Positions 35,741-45,644 of a stretch of 64,000 nt of DNA are shown piece by piece. The notes below the pieces were generated by a model. The model was not told the DNA's origin, searched no databases, and saw nothing but the letters and a program-made list of their open reading frames with translations. The translations under genes and the position numbers were made by a program. How positions within the stretch are numbered: the stretch's first letter is position 1; every line of letters starts with the position of its first letter. Origin of the DNA: Streptomyces fulvorobeus (GTDB lineage Bacteria > Actinomycetota > Actinomycetes > Streptomycetales > Streptomycetaceae); the NCBI RefSeq assembly GCF_013167895.1, contig NZ_BLWC01000001.1, forward strand, positions 2,232,001-2,296,000, read 5' to 3'.

Positions 35741-37209
35741 TCACTTCCCTTCGAAGGCGTCCCGCAGGTCGCGGTGGAGCCTGGCGGCCACCGCTGCGCT
35801 GTCCGGCGACTCGGCGGCCAGCAGCGCGTGCACGTGTGACTGCAACACCTGGGTGAACGCCCCGTAGTACGGCGTGCGGGGGCGCTGCACCGCCTCGTTC
35901 AGCGCCCGGCTCAGGGTCTGGGTGTACGCGGCCCGCGCCAACGCCCCCTGGTCGTCCGCGCCGCCCTCCCCCGCCGGGGCGGGCGGCGTGGGCGACGGAC
36001 CGCCGGTGGCCGGGGCGCCCCCTGGGCGGGGCGGAGCGTGGCGGCGACACGGGGCCAGCAGCGCCTTGAACTGCTGTTGTACACGGAGGCCCGGGTCGCG
36101 GCGAAGCCCGCGTCGAGGAGGCACTGCTCGCTCTCCTGCGAGGTGAGGAACTCGATGAGGGCGCGGGCGTTCCCGGCGCGCGGGGAATCGGATGCGACGG
36201 CGAGGTTCTGCCCGCCCAGCACCGAGGTGCCGGGCAGCCGGTTCACGGAGTACGCGTCGGGCGGCAGCAGGGTCCGCAACGCCCCGTACACGTACGGCCA
36301 GTGGCGCAGGAAGGCGACGCGTCCGGCCGCGAAGTCGGCCAGCGTCGCCGTCTCGTCCGAGGAGACCGCGCTGGGCAGGATGCGCTCGTGGTGGGTGCGC
36401 GCCAGGAGCTCGTCGAGGCCCTTCTTGAGCTCCGCCTCGCTCGCCGTGTAGCTGCCGTCCTCGTCGGCGAGCTCGACCCCCGCCGTGGCGAACGCCTCCA
36501 CGGCGTTGACGGTGAGTCCTTCGTACTGCTTGAGCTGCGTGGTCCAGCCCGCCTGGTCCTCCCCCCGTCGCGGACTGAGCGCGAGGGTCTTGATGGAGGC
36601 GTTGAGGTCGCGCCAGGTCCAGTTGACGGTGGGCTGGCGACTGGGCTGGATTCCGGCGTCCTCCAGCACGTCGGGGCGGTAGAAGAGCAGGCCCACGTCG
36701 GTGTTGAAGGGCCGCGCGTAGGAACGGCCCTTCCAGAGGGTGGTCCGGTGGACCCGGTTGATGAAGTCGCGGTCGACCGGCTCGTCGGCGGGCACCGGAC
36801 GGATCAGGCCCGCCTCGGCGAACTCGGGAATCCAGGTGATGTCGAGGTTGACCACGTCGTATCCGGCGCTCCCGGACTGCAACGCGCCGAGCAGCTGGCT
36901 GCGCTGCTGGTCGGCGCCGCCAGGCAGCTCGACGAGCTTGGCCTGCTCGGCCTCGGAGCCGGCGTGCCGCCGGTTCCACTCCTCTATGAGCTGCTGCCGC
37001 ACCCCGCCGGACCCGGTGACGTCGAGCCCGCTGGCGACGACGATCGGCCCCCGGTCGGACGCTCCGGCGTCCTTGCCCGGCGGGGCCGTACCGCCGGGCC
37101 CACCCGAGCAGGCGGCCGAGACGAGGGCGAACAGACAGCCGAGCGCGGCGGCGGGCAGGGCCCGCCCTCGCGTACCCGTGTTCCCCCGAACTCTCCCGCT
37201 CCGGCTCAT
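35741..37209 (-). CDS. Extracellular solute-binding lipoprotein of the caspase operon (frameshifted)
   Basis: A 489-residue binding protein with lipobox LVSAACSGG and a CUT1-like fold (DVVNLDITWIPEFAEAGLI, then FNTDVGLLFYRPDVLEDAGI). The frame shifts at the GGGG run 36012-36015; one extra base joins RPAQGAP to ATGGPSPTPP, a proline-rich linker, and continues into the family-like end RPRTPYYGAFTQVLQ. No permease or ATPase gene is nearby, so it is not an ordinary importer component. Its ATG overlaps the stop of the caspase-vWA gene (ATGA), showing that the two are made together. I infer a ligand-sensing role at the cell surface. Confidence 0.85.
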
Positions 37210-40102
37210 TCCGCGTCCCCCGTACCCGTCTTGGCGACTTCGGCGGTCAGCTCGGTCTCCATGTCGTCCGCCAGGTCCAGACAGCGCCCGCCGGTCGCCG
37301 CCGTGAGCGCCGCGTTGAGCCGGCCCGACGTACAGCCGCTGCTGCGCAACGACACCACCACGACCCGTACCGGTGGTGCGCGTTCGGCGAGGGCGACCAG
37401 GTCCGCCAGCTCCTTCTTCGTGAGGTCCCTGGAGTCCTCGTCATCGGTGACCAGGACGAGGAGCCTCGGCGGATCTTCCCCGGCCGGCCCGTCGCGCAGC
37501 GTGGCGAACCCCTCGCGGAGGCCGCCCACGACGCGGGCGTCGACATCGGCGGTACGGGCCCCGGCCACCGCCTTCTGCGCGGCGGCGCGGCCGTGCCGCC
37601 CGAACGGCACCACATCCGCGCCCTTCCTGGAGGCGATCGACCACACTCCGTAGGTGTCCCCTGCGCCCAGCGAGCCCATCGACCGGGTGACCAGCTCCTT
37701 GGCCCGCCCCGGGCCCTCCCAGACCCGCTTGTCCGCCATCGACGTCGAGTTGTCCAGGAGATACAGCACCCGCCCGGGGCCGAGCGCCTGCCGGTAGCGG
37801 CGCAGGGTGGCGCTGAGCGAGGCGGCCGTGGCCTTGCTGCCGGTCGTCGGCGGGATCGAGCGGAGAACAGCGGAGCCGTTCGGTCCCGACCTGAGCGGCG
37901 AGGTCTCGGCAGGCGGTACGGGCTCGCCGTCCCTGACCCCGCGGAAACCGTCCTGGACGAAGAACTCCTGCGCCTGCGGGTCGTTGGCCAGCCACTCGTG
38001 GAAGCGCGTCACCTCACGGTCGCGCGCCTTGGCGTCGCGGCCCGCGTCCTCCCAGGTGACCCGGAGGAAGGGCAGATCCAGCACCGGCACGTCGGAGGGG
38101 TAGTAGGCGGCGCGGCCCTCCAGCGTGTCCGTCGCGCAGGCGGGGCGGCCCAGATGGGCGGGCAGCTGGTTGAACTGGGCCATGGTCTGTTCCGGTACGA
38201 GCACCGCCGCACCGTCCTCCAGCCGGTTGCGGGAGCCGTCGGCCAGCGCGCACATCAGCTCGCGGGCGGTACCGGGCATCGGCCGCAGCGCCTGCGCCAT
38301 GCTCTGTTCGAGGGCCGATGCCGCCCCGGCCCCCGATGAGCCGTACAGGGCCTCGGTGGCCAGCAGCGCCCCGTCGGTGCCTTCGGGGTCCGGCCGTAGG
38401 ACCGAGACGGAACGGCCGGGCCGCTGGGCGTCGCGGAGTGCGGCGACGATCGCGCCGAGCGGATATCCGGTCTTCGCGGCTTCCGCCATGGGCACGGAGA
38501 GCGGCACGGCCAGGACCATGGGCGTGAAGGCGACGGACCCCAGGGACTTCAGGCTCACCACCCGCTCGCCCGCCTCCCCTTCCGCACCGCCCTCGCCCTT
38601 CGCCCCCGCACCGGCCGAGGAAGCGGGGACACTCGCCCCGTCCTTGGCCTGCCCGTCGTCCATCACCCGGCGCCAGGCGCTTCCCGCTGCCGGAATCCAG
38701 ATGTCGGGCTGCGCGCCCACATCACGCTGGGGCCGCAGGCAGTCCCCGCTCGCGGGACAGGTGGCGGGCGGGTCCTGCCAGAGGGACGAGGACCGCAGGG
38801 CGGCCACCGCGTCGGTGGCCTTGGCGTCGTAGGTGGTGATGCCGACCGCCCGGCAGCCGTCGCCGCGCTCCATATAGGCGTCGGCGGCCTTCTTGACGGT
38901 GGACCGCAGATCGGGATCGGTCAGCACCCGGAGTTCCATGGCGGGCGGGCAGTCCCCGGACGCCCCGCCCGGCAGCCCCCGGACATCAAGACCGCGACCC
39001 CGGCGGCGACGACGGCGCCCAGGAGACCGAGCGCCGTCATGCGTGCGCGCCGCGACCGTGGGCCACGGGGTACGGACCCGGGGGCCGGGCGGTGGAGCGA
39101 CGGCGCGCGGCGGCGTACGGGCTGGTGGGACGACGACGCCCGGCGGCGTACACGGTGTACGAGGCCGAGGAGCCCCGGCCGTAACCACCGCCGCCCCACC
39201 ACGGAAGGCCGCCGCACCACACCCTGCGCACCTACAGGCTCCCCCGTAGGCCGGGGCTCGCGCTCTCCCTCTGCCGGAAGGGCCCCGCTGCCCCCGCCCC
39301 CCGGGACGGCGAGCAGTACGTCGTCCCCGTGACGCCGCTCCTCCGGAATCCACCGGTGTCCGTCGACGGCTTTGAGGGGGGCCATCGCCTCCCGTATCTC
39401 GGTGACGAGCCGAGTGAAGGTGGCCGGCTGCCCGGCGCCCGCGCGCCGGGTCAGCAGCCGGTGGAGGCGGACCGTGAACTCCGTGCCGGCCGAGGGATCA
39501 CCGGGAGGGATCTCCACACCGGGCTCCGCCGCCGTGAGCAGGGCGAAGTTCTGCCCCACGGCAGGGTTGAACGCCTGCAGGGCGTTGCCGGCGAAACAGC
39601 AGTCGAGGATCGCCACGACCCAGTCGGCGCGGGCCTTGGAGAGCTCCGGCATCACGTCGTCGCGCCAGGACAGCGTGTCCACGAAGGGGTGCTGCCGGTC
39701 CCGGGTCACCCGCGAGGAGGTGAAGAGCAGATGCAGATCGCTGCCGTCGGGGCGCACGATGCCGTGTCCCGCGAAGTAAACGATCAGCAGCCCGTCGACC
39801 TCGTCCCGCGCGGCGCGCAGGGCGGCGCGCACCTGAAGCGGATCGACGGCACCGGTTTTCCCGGCACCCTCACTCTCGCCCTTGCCCTTACCCTCGCCCT
39901 CGCCCTCGCCGGGGATGAGGACGAGATCCGCGGGGTCGAGCACCCCGGTGCCCTCGGCGGTCAGCGCCTCGGCCACCAGCCGGAGGTTGTGGCGGACGGC
40001 GGGCAGGTCGTTACGTCCACCGGTGTAGGGGGCGACGCCGACGATCACGGCACGGTGCCGCTTGCCCCTGCCCTCCTCGCCGCGCGCGCTGTACGGCGGC
40101 AC
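37206..40102 (-). CDS. Caspase (EACC1-associated type)-TM-substrate-binding-vWA fusion (frameshifted)
   Basis: Adding one base at the CCCCC run 38976-38980 merges two frames into a 965-residue protein. Residues 15-265 are a caspase-like peptidase with catalytic His113 (YFAGHG) and Cys169 (ILDCCFAG). An Arg-rich stretch and one membrane helix (about 356-374) follow, then an extracellular solute-binding-like region (from MELRVLTDPDLRSTV) and a C-terminal vWA domain with MIDAS motif DNSTS. The positive-inside rule puts the caspase in the cytoplasm and the rest outside. A Gly/Glu/Lys low-complexity loop interrupts the caspase near residues 65-82. The GTG start is five bases after the EACC1 stop. 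Likely a surface sensor that triggers intracellular proteolysis; this is inference. Confidence 0.85.
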
Positions 40103-40107
40103 GGCGC

Positions 40108-40632
40108 CTAGACCTCCCCGGCCTCGTCGTCACCGCGCGTACGCCCTCCGCCGCCCGGCCGCCCGCCGGTGTCGCCGCCAGGCTGCCCGTCGCCGTTGCC
40201 GCCAGGCCGGCCAGCCCCGTCCCGGTCGGTGTCGCGCCCGAGCCCGGCCCCGGGCCCGGTGGCCGGCCCGTCGAGGGTGACGCGCGGCGTCTCCTCGGGA
40301 TCGGCGAACCTGCGCCGGTTGCGCACCCAGGTCTCCACGGACCGCCAGACCTTGTCGATGACGTTGCGAGCCACCTCCACGGACACCACGAGCACGATGT
40401 CCTGGATCAGCTCCCCGCTCATGCCCTCGGTCTGCTGAGCGGAGACCTCCCGCCCGACAGCCAGCTGGTCGGCCTCGCGCACCTCTTCGAGATCAGGGGC
40501 ACTCTGCAACCAGGTGTGCAGCGCTTCGAGGTCATCGCGCCGGGTGTGCGTACCACTCACCCCGATCCGCACCGCGACAGTCCCGCCCGCCACCCCGGAC
40601 CCCTGCCCACCCACGCTCGACCCGTCCGTCAT
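40108..40632 (-). CDS. EACC1 (effector-associated constant component 1) protein
   Basis: The 174-residue protein matches EACC1 in layout: a short beta strand (TVAVRIGVSG), ALHTWLQSAPDLEEVRE, then EGMSGELIQDIVLVVSVEVARNVID and VWRSVETWVRNRRR. The last 60 residues are Gly/Asp/Arg-rich and disordered. EACC1 is a small component of actinobacterial biological-conflict systems described by Aravind and colleagues, encoded with caspase or trypsin effectors. The start is ATG 40632 with GGGGGT upstream; GTG 40665 is an alternative. It heads the operon, directly before the caspase gene. Confidence 0.82.
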   Translation of the reverse strand: MTDGSSVGGQGSGVAGGTVAVRIGVSGTHTRRDDLEALHTWLQSAPDLEEVREADQLAVGREVSAQQTEGMSGELIQDIVLVVSVEVARNVIDKVWRSVETWVRNRRRFADPEETPRVTLDGPATGPGAGLGRDTDRDGAGRPGGNGDGQPGGDTGGRPGGGGRTRGDDEAGEV

Positions 40633-40841
40633 CCGCGTACCCCCATCGGCGCCATTACCGTCCACCCGAAGCGACCTGGAACGTCCCGTCCCCTGAACCT
40701 GCCATTATTTCACGCCAGTTGACATCCGACACGGCTTTGCCGACACCACACTCCCTCACGGACGCGACGCCGCACCTGTTGCTGGGCTGTACGAAACGCT
40801 CATCACTCCTGCGTGCTGACGTACTCCGCTATCGCGGCTGC

Positions 40842-41822
40842 TTAAGAATTGAGACTCTGCTCTTGAATACCCCAGAAGCGACGGTGAGCTCGTATGAAAC
40901 GCTTCTCTATGCGGTGCTGCTCCACCGTCCTCAACGGCGCAGACCGAGGCGCCCCACCCCTCGCGAACCGGTTTACGACGCGTAGGTCATCTGTGAGATA
41001 GAGCGCCCCTCGGTCCAACTGCACGTGGCAATTCGGGCACAGGCACAGCACATTGCTATCGACATCTGGGCCGCCATCCGGCCCGCCGAGTGCGTGTATA
41101 TGCGCACCTTCGGCATAGCTTCTGCCATCTGCCCCCACCGCGAGGGAGAGACCGCACACTTGGCACGCAAAGTTATGCCACCGCTTCACTCGCCGGACGA
41201 CCGCGGTATCACGGACGATGCGCTCGACCGTCGTGGTGCGCCTTCGACTGACAGCGTCGTCAGCCGAATCCTCAGTCAAATGCTGCCCTCTGCGGTCCAG
41301 CATGTCCTGGACCTGCCGCTCAACCGAGGTGAGCTCCTGGCGCTCATCGGCGAGGCGCCTTAGCTTGAAGCGGCAAATCTGGAATCCAGCCCGCCCGGTC
41401 TCCGACCAATCAGCCACGATCTCGTACAGACCGTCGTACCGATAACCGCTACCCGGTGAGTATGCCCGCTCACCCTTACTTCCACGGATGACGCGAACAC
41501 AGTTTCCCTTGATTCGGCTGCGTCGGAGACTGGCGTTGCCATAGTTATCCCAGCTTTGGTCAGACGTCTGCTGACTGGAGTTTCGAGTCTGCCCTCCAGC
41601 GCCCGTGTACGTGATCTCGTTCCACTGATCCACATCATCTGCGTAACCATTGCTGAGCACGATGGCATCTGCCGCCCGCTCATCCTCGTCGTCACGCCCC
41701 CACGAAATGCCCGCCTCGCGCTCCTTGTGGAGTTGGGCATCCTTCACATCCTTCCGTGACTCAAAGTGAGTACCAGGGAGGATGTCGTTCACATGTCCGA
41801 AGTTCGCTCTGTATGCAGCCAT
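40842..41822 (-). CDS. SRA-YDG/HNH modification-dependent restriction endonuclease
   Basis: The 326-residue protein has an N-terminal SRA (YDG) domain, about residues 8-155: FGHVNDILPGTHFESRKD, NYGNASLRRS and YRYDGLYEIVADW. This domain flips out and reads modified cytosine. A C-terminal HNH nuclease follows (CQVCGLSL, then EGAHIHALGGPDGG and LCPNCHVQLDRGALY), with zinc-binding CxxC pairs and the ALGG turn. This is the architecture of type IV restriction enzymes such as ScoMcrA-like and TagI proteins, which cut methylated foreign DNA. By eye the gene is less G/C-rich than its neighbours, suggesting horizontal acquisition. Confidence 0.92.
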   Translation of the reverse strand: MAAYRANFGHVNDILPGTHFESRKDVKDAQLHKEREAGISWGRDDEDERAADAIVLSNGYADDVDQWNEITYTGAGGQTRNSSQQTSDQSWDNYGNASLRRSRIKGNCVRVIRGSKGERAYSPGSGYRYDGLYEIVADWSETGRAGFQICRFKLRRLADERQELTSVERQVQDMLDRRGQHLTEDSADDAVSRRRTTTVERIVRDTAVVRRVKRWHNFACQVCGLSLAVGADGRSYAEGAHIHALGGPDGGPDVDSNVLCLCPNCHVQLDRGALYLTDDLRVVNRFARGGAPRSAPLRTVEQHRIEKRFIRAHRRFWGIQEQSLNS

Positions 41823-41926
41823 GCGGACATGCTGCCGCGAGGCAGCTACACCTGACCATCACCGCACACTCCAGCCGCACGTGTGTCCGATAAAGATCCC
41901 CCCTGGCTGAAACTAGCCTCGTTCCG

Positions 41927-42859
41927 TCAGCCCCGCACCCCGGCCCCGTCCACCGACTCCACGAACCTCATCATCTCCCTGTGGTATGTGCTCTTGGACG
42001 GGTCGGGGAACCGGATGTTGTGCCGGTAGTAGCGGTGGAATGCGATGATCAGCGCCGCGTGGATGATCTCCCCGGGGAGCGCCGCCTCGTCTTTCTGCGA
42101 GAGCGGCGCGATTTCCTCGTAACCGGCGACCAGAGCCTGCACACGCTCCGGGGCCAGTTCGCTGTCTACCTGAGCCAATCCCACAGCAGCCATACCAAGG
42201 TCGAGCAGCGGATCATCGAGGGAAATCGTCTCCCAGTCGAGGACGGTGAGCCTGCCGTCGGTCCGCACAATGATGTTGTCGTCGAACAGGTCCCCGTGTG
42301 TGACCGTTCGTGGGCGGCGATCCGTCGCTTCGACCCGACGCAACAAGTTGAGCCGGTCGGTAAGCCATGCCGCGAAGTCCCTGTCCGGGAGTTCCGGAAT
42401 GAGGGCTTCTTGGTCCGCCGACAGGCGGCGGGTTCCAACCGGAATATCGGTAAGACCCGCTGACTGCGTAGGAAGATCGTGCAGTTGCGCGAGAATCCGA
42501 CCCGCCTCAGGCAGGAGTGTGAACGGCAAGGGCTGCAACACCTGCCCCTCGATCCATGTCTTCAGAATCACCGAACGCCCATGGCAATGCGTGATGAGCG
42601 AGCCATCGGCGGCCGGAACGACCTCAGTAGTCGGTATACCGAGGAGGAAAAGTGCCTGAGTGTGCGCAGCCAAGGATCTGGCGCTCATTGTGTCGTGATT
42701 GTCCAGGATGGTCAGAACGAATTCGGCGGAGGCCGTGGAGAGACGGAAGCTGGAGTTGGCCGCGCCGCCCGACAAGGGGGCGAGCCCTGGATCGCGGAGG
42801 TCGTAACTGTCGGCCACGGCCGACAGGTCGATTTGCTCCAGCGTGGTGTACTTCGCCAC
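41927..42859 (-). CDS. APH/homoserine-kinase-II-like phosphotransferase
   Basis: A 310-residue protein with the choline/aminoglycoside kinase fold: N-lobe PLSGGAANSSFRL, catalytic loop VTHGDLFDDNIIV (Asp and Asn) and metal-binding LDWETISLDDPLLDLGMA. The likely start is GTG 42859, four bases after the stop of the ATPase gene, so the genes are almost certainly co-translated. Substrate could be a small alcohol or amino-sugar; homoserine kinase type II (ThrB2) is the closest look-alike, but the window has no threonine genes. Its pairing with a STAND-type ATPase is unusual. Confidence 0.85.
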   Translation of the reverse strand: MAKYTTLEQIDLSAVADSYDLRDPGLAPLSGGAANSSFRLSTASAEFVLTILDNHDTMSARSLAAHTQALFLLGIPTTEVVPAADGSLITHCHGRSVILKTWIEGQVLQPLPFTLLPEAGRILAQLHDLPTQSAGLTDIPVGTRRLSADQEALIPELPDRDFAAWLTDRLNLLRRVEATDRRPRTVTHGDLFDDNIIVRTDGRLTVLDWETISLDDPLLDLGMAAVGLAQVDSELAPERVQALVAGYEEIAPLSQKDEAALPGEIIHAALIIAFHRYYRHNIRFPDPSKSTYHREMMRFVESVDGAGVRG

Positions 42860-42863
42860 CGGC

Positions 42864-45515
42864 TCATTCTCCTCTGATCGCGGCAGCCTCCCGGCGCCGA
42901 TCTTCAACGATCGCCACCCAGCGTGCCCGTACGGATGCCTGTCCGTCCAGCCATTGCGCTCGGGGAAGGTCAGCCGGCGGCTCCTCGTCGGCCATGAGAT
43001 ACGAAAGTTCCGCCAAGTACGCGAACTCCTCCCCTCTGACGCACGCCCGCAGGTTCCCCCGCGCTTCGTCCAGTTGGGCGGGCCTTCCGAGCACCAGGAA
43101 ATGCAGGCACACCGCCAAGCGGATGTAGGCGATGGAAGACGTGAGTCCCGCTTCGCGGGCTTGGGTGACGGTGTCCTCAGCACGCTGAGGCAGGTCCGCG
43201 GCGACACCGGCATCCCGTACGAGCGTGGCGATGGCGGTCTGAATGTCTGCCCATCGGATCGACACTCCGCCGAGCATTTCTCGTGCGCGGGCGATCTGTT
43301 CCGCTGCGCGCGGACGGTCTTGGAAGGCGGCGGCAAAGGCCAGGCATGCCTGGGAGAGCGCTGCTTCTCCCGGCTGGTTAAGGCCCAGTGCTCCGTCCCG
43401 GCCTGTGGCGTAGGCGGAGCATGCCGGCCCGATGTTCCCCTGTGTCCACCACAGGTCGCCGCGGGCCCTGTCGGCCCGGCCCTGCGAACCGAGGGCATCG
43501 ACAGCGATACGTACACGCTCGAACCGGCCGACCCGGCGGGCCAGGTGCACCAGGCCACGTGCTGCTGTGGCAGCGAGTCGACCTCCGGCGTCGGCGACCT
43601 GTCGCATACCGTCCAGCGAGTCGTCGAAGTGCCCCAGATCACGCTCGCATTCCGCCAGGAAGTAGCGCGGTAGTTCACGCAGTTCCTCGGGAAGTTGATC
43701 CGAGGCCAGGACCGCTCGCAGTCGGTCCGCCGTGCGTCCACGGTGCTCGCGCTGTCGTTGGGCAATCGCCGAAAGCGTCACGGCGAGCGCATCCGCGGGA
43801 GTGCTGATCACCGCCACACCGCTCTCGTCCAGAGCGGGGAGCTCGATAGGTTCCCAGATGAAGTCGTCGACGTACTGGAATGCGGCGTCGGCCAGCCAGC
43901 CCAGATCCAGTTGGTAGTCGCGGGCCAAGCGCAAGCCCTGCCTCAGTGCGGCCACGAGCCGCGTGCGGTCGTCACCGATTGTCTCCCGGCCGAGTGCAGC
44001 AAAGGTGCGGCGCGCCGCGCGCTCCCAGTCAGCCTCGCTCCACCGGTCCTCGCTCGTATGATCGGCCTCGCGTGCCACGTCGCGCACAAGGTTGTGCAAC
44101 CGATACTGCCAGGGGGCATCGGGGTCGGAGTCGACGAACGGTCGCTCGACCAGATCGAGGGCCGGGGCATCGTGATCCAAGCCCGCTGCGGCGGTGGCCA
44201 GCTCCACCGAGAAGGAGTCCAGCAGGCTGACGGCCCGCAGGACACGGCGTACATCTGGGCTGAGGTCGCGGAACGTACGCGCGACGAGGGCAGGGAAGTC
44301 GAGGTTGAACTCATTGTGCGCCGGGGCGCGTTCGTGGCGGCGGTAGAGGTCGAGAAACCGCATGACTGCCAGGTCGAGGTAGAGCGGCAAGCCATGGGAG
44401 TTCGCGGTGATCATGTGACGGGTGCGGTCGTCCATCAGCGGTCGCCCGGCAATAGTCAGCCGCTCACACAGGTAGATCTCGCAGTCCTCTGCCGAGAGGT
44501 AACCGACCGTGTGCTGGCGTGGTTCCTCACTCGCACCGCCGACCAGCAGCGGCCAACATTCCGGTCCCGCCCAGTCGAGCTGGCCTTCGAGCTTGGGGTC
44601 GTCCCACTGGAGCCGATTTCGGCCGGTGATGACGAACAACACGTTCGGCATAAGCCACACCACGCGCTGGATCAGCCTCTCCACATCGCGGTGTACTCGG
44701 TCGCCGACGTCCTCGAAGGAGTCCAGCAGAACTACGAGAGTCGCCCGCTTCTTGTCCGGTACACGGCTAAGATCCCAAGCGAGCAAATGAGAGTAGTAGC
44801 TCAGAGCCTCCAGGTCCGGGTCGGCCTCCAGCAGGTCAGCTAGCCGACGACACTCCGCAAGGGCGCGTACCTGCTGACGGTGCTCGCGCAGTGCCCGCAC
44901 GACCAGGCCGACGCTCTGGCCGATGAGTGCGCCCGCGGTTCCCGGCAGGGCCACCGCCTGCGCGACGTCGGAAAGCGCGGACTGCATCTGACCCGAGAGC
45001 GACCGTGTGCCGGGGAATCTGCTGAACCAGGTGCGCCGCCGCAGATACTCGTCGACCGGTTCGCCGGGGTGGTTGCGCTCCCAGTATCGCTGGAAGGGAA
45101 GGTCGAAGGCCGGCATGGGTTCACCGAGCTCCGATGCCGCCAGCCGTAAGGCCAGCATGAGTGTCTCAAAGTCAGCACCCGATTCACGCGATAGATCGAT
45201 GCGTACAGGTAAAACCCGCCCCACTTCGGCATCGAGCGGTGCCCAGTCCCGGGCCGAGCCGCTCGCCAGGTGCTCCGCCACACCGCGAGAGAAAGTGGAC
45301 TTGCCAATGCCCCCCACCCCGTAGAAGACCAGGGTGTTCCGCCGGGCAGTCTCCAGGTCCTCCACGTCGAAGCCGGGCCGCGTAACCCGCCGGGTGTGCT
45401 TCACAAGGGCGGCCGCCACAGTGGCCCACTCGTCACGCCGGTCCGCGAAGAAGTCGACCGCTTTGAGTTCACGATCGTTGGACCTGAACAGCGCACGAAG
45501 ATCGGACCTGGCCAT
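42864..45515 (-). CDS. STAND-type P-loop ATPase with helical repeats
   Basis: The 883-residue protein has a Walker A motif FYGVGGIGKST near residue 65, Walker B-like LVVLLDSFEDVGD near residue 260 and a sensor-like VLFVITGRNRLQW. The second half is helical, TPR-like (LPRYFLAECERDLGHFDDSL, then GRFERVRIAVDAL). STAND ATPases (relatives of NLR and AP-ATPases) act as switches in signalling and antiviral defence; the effector and ligand here are unknown. No separate effector domain is fused. The start at ATG 45515 has AGGGGG upstream; a longer in-frame start at 45575 is less likely. Confidence 0.85.
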   Translation of the reverse strand: MARSDLRALFRSNDRELKAVDFFADRRDEWATVAAALVKHTRRVTRPGFDVEDLETARRNTLVFYGVGGIGKSTFSRGVAEHLASGSARDWAPLDAEVGRVLPVRIDLSRESGADFETLMLALRLAASELGEPMPAFDLPFQRYWERNHPGEPVDEYLRRRTWFSRFPGTRSLSGQMQSALSDVAQAVALPGTAGALIGQSVGLVVRALREHRQQVRALAECRRLADLLEADPDLEALSYYSHLLAWDLSRVPDKKRATLVVLLDSFEDVGDRVHRDVERLIQRVVWLMPNVLFVITGRNRLQWDDPKLEGQLDWAGPECWPLLVGGASEEPRQHTVGYLSAEDCEIYLCERLTIAGRPLMDDRTRHMITANSHGLPLYLDLAVMRFLDLYRRHERAPAHNEFNLDFPALVARTFRDLSPDVRRVLRAVSLLDSFSVELATAAAGLDHDAPALDLVERPFVDSDPDAPWQYRLHNLVRDVAREADHTSEDRWSEADWERAARRTFAALGRETIGDDRTRLVAALRQGLRLARDYQLDLGWLADAAFQYVDDFIWEPIELPALDESGVAVISTPADALAVTLSAIAQRQREHRGRTADRLRAVLASDQLPEELRELPRYFLAECERDLGHFDDSLDGMRQVADAGGRLAATAARGLVHLARRVGRFERVRIAVDALGSQGRADRARGDLWWTQGNIGPACSAYATGRDGALGLNQPGEAALSQACLAFAAAFQDRPRAAEQIARAREMLGGVSIRWADIQTAIATLVRDAGVAADLPQRAEDTVTQAREAGLTSSIAYIRLAVCLHFLVLGRPAQLDEARGNLRACVRGEEFAYLAELSYLMADEEPPADLPRAQWLDGQASVRARWVAIVEDRRREAAAIRGE

Positions 45516-45644
45516 GAAACCCCCTGTAGTCGATCTCAGCACGACAACCCCAGCAGGCCACCGACGCTCCGTCAAGACGCGACCCCACTGCGTAGTTCAA
45601 ATCAGCCCACCGATGATTCCCCTGGTAGAACCCAGTCCCCATTC

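Noticed and set aside
37206..39353. A stand-alone 715-codon vWA protein with the long Arg/Pro-rich start
   Set aside because: The first 130 codons overlap the caspase gene out of frame and look like a shadow; the real coding begins at the frameshift junction.
41927..42859. Antibiotic-resistance aminoglycoside phosphotransferase
   Set aside because: The kinase motifs are generic to the fold and context gives no antibiotic link; a resistance call cannot be supported.
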